From: Antedon mediterranea
Lineage: Eukaryota; Echinodermata; Crinoidea; Comatulida; Antedonidae
Direction: 5' to 3'
Assembly (NCBI RefSeq): GCF_964355755.1
Contig: NC_092673.1
Location: 4,657,001-4,717,000, forward strand
Length of the DNA stretch: 60,000 bases
Below the pieces are notes generated by a model that saw only the letters and a list, made by a program, of their open reading frames with translations, was not told the origin of the DNA and did no database searches. Below are positions 52,891 through 60,000 of the stretch, one piece after another. The first letter of the stretch is position 1. Every line of letters starts with the position of its first letter. A program made the position numbers and the translations under genes.

Positions 52891-53819
52891 ATGCAAGAAT
52901 TGCTATAATTTACACTTGATCATTTAGGCTATAGCCACATAGGCTGCAATAACGATATAAATGAACGCACGAAACCATGGGAAAATTTACGTCATAATAC
53001 CGGTACATTTTTACGGTACAGGCCTAAAAGTCATAAAAACGTAATAGGCCTATAGCAGTAATTTGTTGCCGGCAAAGTATCTTTATGATTTTGAGTGCGT
53101 ATAATAATAATGAATCATCCTTGTACATTTTTATCCACCACAGAAGAATATGATTTTGATTTATGATTAAATAAAATTAAAATGATTAAATTATTCGATT
53201 ATTTCAATTCATTCATCAGAATAAAGGGCCCTATATAAATATGGGTCAAGGTAATTTGGTGCTCAAAAAGTGCAGTGTGTAGAAACTATACGCTTTGTCT
53301 TAGCAACCTCTATTTGCTTACAAACAACCCCAACGGTGATTTTTATTATTGTTTTGAAATCTTAATGAATGTGATAAATAGCACAATGAAAATGATATGT
53401 GTAATTATCACACTTGTGGCAAAGAGTCTCGGATACAAGCTATGAAGAATTTAATCACCTTATCGAATCGATACAATTCTTCTTCGCCTCGCAACACGTT
53501 GTTGTGTTAATTTGATATCTGCGTAAACAGTATTGTTTTCACAATGAAAGAAGTTATTGATGTTTGTTCACAACTTTATGTTTTTATAAACCTTCCTAGT
53601 TTAAAAATCCTATTAATAATTAAGGAGTTAGATTAGGGAGCAACTTTTTACTGTATAGGCCTATAAGCATTCATTCACACTGTATGATAAAGCATTAATT
53701 AGTCTTTAAAATAAAAATCCCAGCTGCTAAGTTCCCAGAGACGCGAACTCCTAAAATATTGAAACCCTTTGCATTTCATGGAAAGTATCCCGAGTTGTAT
53801 GTAAATCTTTGATTTCCCC

Positions 53820-54175
53820 TTGGGCGCACACAAGAACGTAATCGCATCGCACTGGAAAGTGTCGCTGTCGCTTGTGATGTTAAGCTAAACTTGCGTTGCA
53901 TTGCATCTAAAGTTATGGCTACACTATCTAACTAATTTGTGTTATCGTAGTGATATGCCAAAATGGTAGTGATATGACATCATCATCCATATATGGGGAC
54001 ATCACATTTTTCTTCACATAGTTTGATAATGTAGACAGAGCTTTAAGCTTGCGTCAAATCAAACCTACGATGTTTGCAGCACTATTACGTCGTCGGTTCC
54101 CACCATGTGATTACCCAATACAGCACTTTGCGTCAATACGTCGCTGCGTTGCGTTCTAGTAGGAACCACACTTAA
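53820..54175. mobile_element. Diverged MITE family B relative, split by a family A copy
   Basis: TTGCGTTGCATTGCAT before, and GCGTTGCGTTCTAGTAGGAACC after (54144-54165), resemble the family B end. The centre is replaced by the family A insertion at 53908-54045. The left end is not clear. Confidence 0.5.
53908..54045. mobile_element. MITE family A, copy 8, inserted into a family B element
   Basis: TAAAGTTATGGCTACACTAT..GTGATATGACATCATC..TTTGATAATGTAGACAGAGC, somewhat diverged and missing part of the left interior. Confidence 0.85.
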
Positions 54176-57129
54176 TAGTGTGGCGCGCCGCGGCGTTTCA
54201 AAATCACCTGTGGATCTATCGGGTGCACAATTTCATCATGGGCCCTAAATGATTACCAAGTATACAGTATCGGGGGTGGTGGGGAGTTTCTATTCACCTT
54301 CCTAAACGCCATAGCCTAGGTAGCTGGCCTACATGCTTTAATATTTTAGGTAGATTAATCAGCGACTATTGCAAACGGGTTCGTTCAATAGAAACCTCAA
54401 CATTTATAGTAATACCAACAAAAAACCCATTAAATCGATGAGATTGACCTTGGAGTTAATAGTTTATATAGTGATATTATAAACCATTCATTTATTTGTT
54501 TCATTTCCCTGTATTTAACTTTGAGTCTCAAGTTCATGAAATGGAGAACGTGATGTGTCACAAAAAGAACGAAACCTCCCATACGCAGTGGCCCGTGTAG
54601 GCCCAACCCCTACATGGAGACGTTCTGTCGCGCTCAAATCAGTTCAATAAAGTTAGAAAAGAACTATGGATTTATAAAGTTATTCTTAAGCTTTTATACT
54701 CTAAATTTACGATGCGTGCAGACAAGAACCGAAGCAGATCAGATCAATCAAAACGCACAATTAACAAGGGCGGGCACAGGTATGCAAAAGGCTCTTTTCG
54801 CTTACTAGCCATCTCTCAGTGAGCTTATAATTTCACAGCTCATTACATATCAATAATATCCCGTTTTAACGAGTCTATTGTAAACTCGTTTCACTTGGTT
54901 AAATATAACATTGCAATTAATAAACTGCAGTTCTTGACTTTACTATAGTAATTTTAGTGGTATATAATCCTTTTAAAGAACACGAATAATAGAGAAATTA
55001 TCATACTAGCCAACACGTCTGCCAGTGATCTGCCGTTATAATACGGGTAATCGCAATATATTTAAAGTAGATTTCGTTTATGATTTATTGAAGTGGCGAT
55101 TGAGGGGCGACGCACAAAACCTGACAAATCAATTATGACGATTATCGCGATTGAATACCTCAGCGAATGCAAATACCTTTGTGTATTATGTCAATGTAGT
55201 TTTTGGCGAAATTGTATAAAAATAAAACTGTAGCTACCTGTGATAAAATAATTGGTCATCGTGTGTAAACGAACTCTTGTTGTTGATTTTTTTAAAAGAA
55301 TAATAATACTTGCAGATAAGATATAGATTAATATCTACCTATATAAAAATAAAGATAATCCTACTGAAATACAGGATATATAATATCGTTAGTTAGATGA
55401 ATAATCTGTTGCGCATAATGCCTCACTAATCCGCATACTCAGACATCATATCATCAGGATATTAGCCTACCCGCGCCCCCTCCCAATTTCTGTAAAGATA
55501 ATGTACTGTACGATCAAATCCCATCTGGAGCGGATATGTCAAATCCCTATAAAACGAATACATAGGTCTATTATAACATTTATGTTCATCGCGCGCCTAT
55601 AAAACGAATTAATATACATAGGCCTATACTATTATTTACGTCCATCGCAGACCGCTACATTTAAAGTCATGGGTATTTAAATAAAATATTGAAAATAAAG
55701 CTATTCGGTCCTCTATCGTACAATCTTGGATGGATCGAAGCAACGAGGTGACGATTGGTAGGAGAGAATCAACTACTACTAGTACCAGGCCAAACATTCA
55801 GAAAGAAAACGGAACATGGAATTAAATTCGGTTGGGAACATAGGTTTCATAGTATTTCGAACGTGCCTTTTCCTAAAGACCGGGATTTAATGAAAAGGTA
55901 ATGAACTGATTCAAAAGTCGGAAAGCAGTACACCCAACAAATGGAATCTTGCAAGTTTATATCGGTAGCGGAAAAGAGAAACAAACGAAAAGTCACGAAT
56001 CGTATTAATAATCTTAGAATGCAATAAAAATAATCTTATGCTATGACACGATTTAGAGTCTTAAAGGGTTTGGGGGTATGTTTCAGGCAATTTTACGCCT
56101 AGCTTCACAATAACTAAGCTTCATTTCACTTGATGAAAAGCAACAAGTCGATCGCTTTCTCTCAACTGAACTTGCTTTCCATTTGAATTGTACATTTACC
56201 TGTTTAGGGTTGTTCGATTACATACCTTAGGTGTCCCAGAATAACACATGGGTGTGAGAGTAGATGGTGTAGTGAAATGCATAACAAAAAACGCGGTGTC
56301 CTTTATGTAATTTATCATGTTTATTTTACCAGTCCACTGGTGAATAGCTGTTTCTATAAAAGATGACTTTTCATCAAGTTTAATAGTACGTTTTAAGGTT
56401 AAAGAAAAACTAAGCGTAATGTATACCACAAGCCTAGTGTTTACATAAACGATTCGAGAAGTGTATCGAACGCTTAGATAAACTTCAGGCTCTTATATAA
56501 CTTATGACGGCTCGGGGCAGAAACTGTTGAAATCATAGAAAACTATTGTCGCTATGATTAAAACCAATAAAATTTCTTTGATAACTTAACGGAACGAACA
56601 AATGGTGTGAATTAATAAATAATTGCAGTAGAAGGTCATTAAAAAGCTGGAATGTCCCTGGCGATAGAAATTAACATTGACTTTATATAACTTCACCAAC
56701 AAAACGAGATAATTAATTTAGAGTTCTTGTTTGACCATGGAGTAAAGATCCATGGTTTGACCATGTTAATGTTATGAAAGTGTTGACCAATGATCGTTTG
56801 TGTAATTTTGTCGCATCATATAAAGACCACTAAGCAACGTATTTATCCGTGCAAAGACTGAATTCAAATCTGTAGCCCTTGAGGGTGCTTGAATTGAGGT
56901 ATAGGTCCATGGTTTTACACATTGATGAGATCACCACAAACAATAGAGCCGAGTTGATGGGACTGGGACAAAATTAATTTTAAAATTCAAATCATGTGGG
57001 AAGCAACACCAAATGGTTGCATTAATTACTAGTTACCGGTACTGCCCCCTGTGTGTGAAACCAATCGTCCTTGGTTCAATATTCAAACTGAACAAAACAA
57101 GGAACGGGGGAAGAAAGATAAAGAGTGGA
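54176..57129. other. Noncoding segment
   Basis: No gene recognised. One short GC-rich patch (GTGGCGCGCCGCGGCGTTTC) lies at 54180-54199. Confidence 0.4.
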
Positions 57130-57360
57130 GAAAGAGTGGAGTTGTGGCTTGCTGGTTATAATGCCTGGGTTTAAGTCCCGTCACATGTCAGGATTTTTTC
57201 TAACTAAGGACAAAATTACAACTCCACTCCCAAAGACTTGTAATAAGACTTTGTTTATGTTCATCTTGTGTATGTTTGTGTTGTGACCCTCTGAGGGTCT
57301 CCCTAATGATCAGCAATTGCTGGATGGATCACCATCATTAAATATGGTCACAAAAGGTTC
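57130..57360 (+). mobile_element. Diverged tRNA-derived SINE
   Basis: A-box-like TTGTGGCTTGCTGGTTATAA and B-box-like GGGTTTAAGTCCC are correctly spaced, followed by a body containing GACCCTCTGAGGGTCTCCCT and CAGCAATTGCTGGATGGATC. It ends near a short ATTAAATATGGT phrase. Confidence 0.5.
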
Positions 57361-57430
57361 CTATCATAGGTTCCTATCATATATCGAGTAAATCTATCAA
57401 AGAAATGGATTAAAACCCCAATATATATAC

Positions 57431-57721
57431 ATGGCTAATAAGTGGATCAAACATATTAAAATCTTGATCATCATTTGGCTGTATATTTACACGACAAACG
57501 ATGCATTTAAGAGACAAAGCGAGTCGCGTGCAATCCACAACAGTTATGTAGACACCATGTCTTCTTTTTTTCTGAAAAGGATCAAATTCACCAATATATT
57601 AAACAATTTTGTCTTTTTCAAAACCGAACACACACAAAAAAATGTCTTAAATTTACATTTTAATAATAAAATAAACGGCGGCCAAATAAGTTTCAATTTT
57701 AAACCGATTCAAACGAATTGA
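57431..57721 (+). CDS. Unknown 96-codon open frame with a signal-peptide-like start
   Basis: An ATG-initiated frame. The first 25 residues have a basic segment (KWIKHIK), a hydrophobic core (ILIIIWLYIY) and a small-residue end (TTNDA), as in a signal peptide; then comes a KR pair and a basic, asparagine-rich tail. No family is recognised, no homologue is known to me, and no promoter or splice site is evident. In DNA this AT-rich, such a frame could arise by chance. Confidence 0.2.
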   Translation: MANKWIKHIKILIIIWLYIYTTNDAFKRQSESRAIHNSYVDTMSSFFLKRIKFTNILNNFVFFKTEHTQKNVLNLHFNNKINGGQISFNFKPIQTN

Positions 57722-60000
57722 ACACATTATTTCGTTTGATTATTAATACATCAGTTTATTATTTTATTAAAAGGATATTTTGAGTTATCTATCTAGCTGT
57801 CTATTCTGGTAAAATCTCGGGTATAGAAAACGCGAAAGTTAAAAGAAAAACACTGATGTAGATCCGATAAGCGTCTACCGTGTTACAATACGTGTATACG
57901 TTAGTGAGTCTCATGAAGATCCTAGCCCAATTAATTGAATAGAATATACGAAGCAGAACTACACGCAATCTGGCAATAAAACTTATCACATACTAATTCT
58001 CTAGTACAATAGACGTTGACGGAAACAATCAGGTAAGATGTAATGAAAGCTCGCCCTTGACTTGACAAATACAGGTATAGAAATGCTCTACTCTGATTTA
58101 TTACTATTCAACCAAGACAATTAGGTAATAACTTGTACGACTTATTGGTATTTATAAAAAGCTAAAAAGCATAACGAATTGATTTAGCAACAATCAGGCT
58201 CCGCGGTGACTACACGTCGGTGCTTCGTTTAGGCTACTGATGGGGTTGCGGTGGGGCGCCAAGGACAATACGTCGGCGGCAAAGTAGTTAGTCCTTATCT
58301 ATAAATTGTGAATATTTAGTTCACTTTTATCTGGGGTTCAGGTAATTTTAAACAAAGCCATACTGTTATTATAATATTTCGAAATAATAATGACATTATT
58401 ATATTCATTTATATTATTTTATTTTGTGATTTTCGATGTCAATTCGAATAATATGCGATAGAAACGAATGCATCAATTTTGCATAATCATATTTATATCT
58501 TATGCCATACATTAAGCATAAATATATAACATGTCATAATAGGTCTCTATTTTTAAAAGATTGCAAAGTCATTGCAGTTATTATTATGCAAAAGCAATTT
58601 GTCAATCGCATTCGTTGCGAAAATGAAAAAAAATAATTATCAATATTTGCAGATTACATAAAGAGAAAAAAATATGAAATTTATAATCGAGTTAAATTGT
58701 TATAATATTGCATTATTAATAAAACATGCGGTAAATTTGTTTATTTTAAACACACTTCAGAAAAAATGTCTTTAGACACATTAGAGTATCCGTCACCTTT
58801 TTGTTTAACGTTAGGCTTGAAAATAAATTTAGCATAAAATAAGAACGAATTCTAGCCTACAAGAGTCGCCAGAAATAAATTTAGCACAAAATTAATAAAT
58901 TCTATAAGAATAGGTGGCAACAATAGAACTTCCCACGTTTGTCAAGTACAACAATTATGAGAAATCAGAAAAAGGTATATTTCAGGACTAAAATCGGTAT
59001 AAAGGGAGAAGGAAGAGACAGTTTTTATTTTAGTATGACTGTTGGTAGGCAATACGTTACGCAGTAAAGTATTATAAATTGTGAATATTATTATTATAGA
59101 GGGCGTAAAACACACATAAAAACTACTAAGAGTACAAAAATCCGGGCATTGGAGAAGCTGGAAAATTCGTATGTTTCAAAAACATTTTTGGCGTACTAAA
59201 TGTATGACAAGAAAAACATAATAAAAATTGATATTAAAATCATTTATTAAAATTAATTTTTAAAATATATTTATTTATGACTAACTTTAATGCTATAAAT
59301 AAATTATAATAGGGCTATTTATAAAGAAAATATATCGTTATCTGGATCAATTATGGACTTTTGTCCTATATTCCACACCTGTATAACTGTTGGGAAAATG
59401 TAACGATTGTTTCTAAATTATGGGAAACAAAGGTAGGGGGTGTTGTTCATAAACAACTAACGACTACTAATTAAATATTATTTTTATCACTTTAAAAACA
59501 CAATCGACTGTTACATTTGCTGGAGGGGCCCACTTGGTGCCACCCCGCGAAGCAGCTTTCCTCGATTCATGCCTTAGCATCGAACCCGTTTGAAAATATC
59601 GTGATATAGATTATAAAATTGTAAGCCGATCCGATATGATATTGAAACTAGGCTAAATCATAAAGTAATAAGTATATCATAGTTGACAAATTTGCCAGCA
59701 CTGCGACTGTGCTAACGTGTTCGTGACGCGCCGTTCACGCTGGGGCAACAGCGGCTTCAGCATAATTTCTTTCGTCGGCTTATTTGATAATATTCCGACG
59801 AAATAATGCCAATTTGATATCGTTAACTATCGTATGTAAAATGGTATAAACGAATATCATGTGTTTGTTTGTTTGGATGACATGTATGGATGCACATGTA
59901 GTTCTCGATATTTTTAAAGTTTACCCTACCAATTTCTTCCAATTCGATGACTTTTCCCCATTCGGGTACTTCTAGTACTCGAATCAATTCTAACAGTGAT
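57722..60000. other. Noncoding terminal segment
   Basis: AT-rich sequence with no recognisable gene, RNA or repeat. A GC-richer patch lies near 59,690-59,760. Confidence 0.4.

Overview
The window looks like nuclear DNA of an invertebrate deuterostome, most likely an echinoderm or close relative. It is AT-rich by eye and has GT-AG introns, two recognisable animal genes, tRNA-derived SINEs, several inverted-repeat MITE families and a Gmr1-like Ty3/gypsy retrotransposon, a group described mainly from deuterostomes. The exact species cannot be read from the sequence.

Layout. 1-8.46 kb is a satellite block. A 10-bp minisatellite (TTCCGAGTAG) lies at each side of a roughly 6.2-kb array of alternating long and short hairpins, with a 1,536-bp higher-order repeat inside it; diverged relatives of the hairpin unit follow at 8.1-8.46 kb. 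From 24,052 down to 8,918, on the minus strand, 14 exons join in frame into a 664-residue galactocerebrosidase (GALC, glycoside hydrolase family 59), with both catalytic glutamates present. Its introns are packed with repeats: five copies of one MITE family, tRNA-derived SINEs, a 17-bp minisatellite, a G18 run and, in intron 12, a full-length 5,977-bp Gmr1-like LTR retrotransposon on the opposite strand. The retrotransposon LTRs are identical, so it inserted recently, but its frame carries an in-frame UAA near the start and an atypical protease motif.

An 8-kb intergenic region separates GALC from an Msx homeobox gene, transcribed divergently on the plus strand: exon 1 at 32,204-32,576, a 5.1-kb intron, and exon 2 at 37,725-38,191 with the complete homeodomain; the product is 279 residues. 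From 38.6 kb to 60 kb I see no convincing gene. That stretch holds MITEs, short tandem duplications, possible Penelope-like and SINE fragments, and a few clusters of transcription-factor-like motifs that could be Msx regulatory DNA.

The two genes have no obvious functional link: GALC degrades galactolipids in the lysosome, while Msx is a developmental transcriptional repressor. The most unusual signals are the hairpin satellite whose minisatellites abut the centre of its palindromic core, the retrotransposon with integrase ahead of reverse transcriptase and a SCAN-like Gag, and a strong excess of the palindrome TAGGCCTA, confined to the region upstream of GALC and around and beyond Msx.
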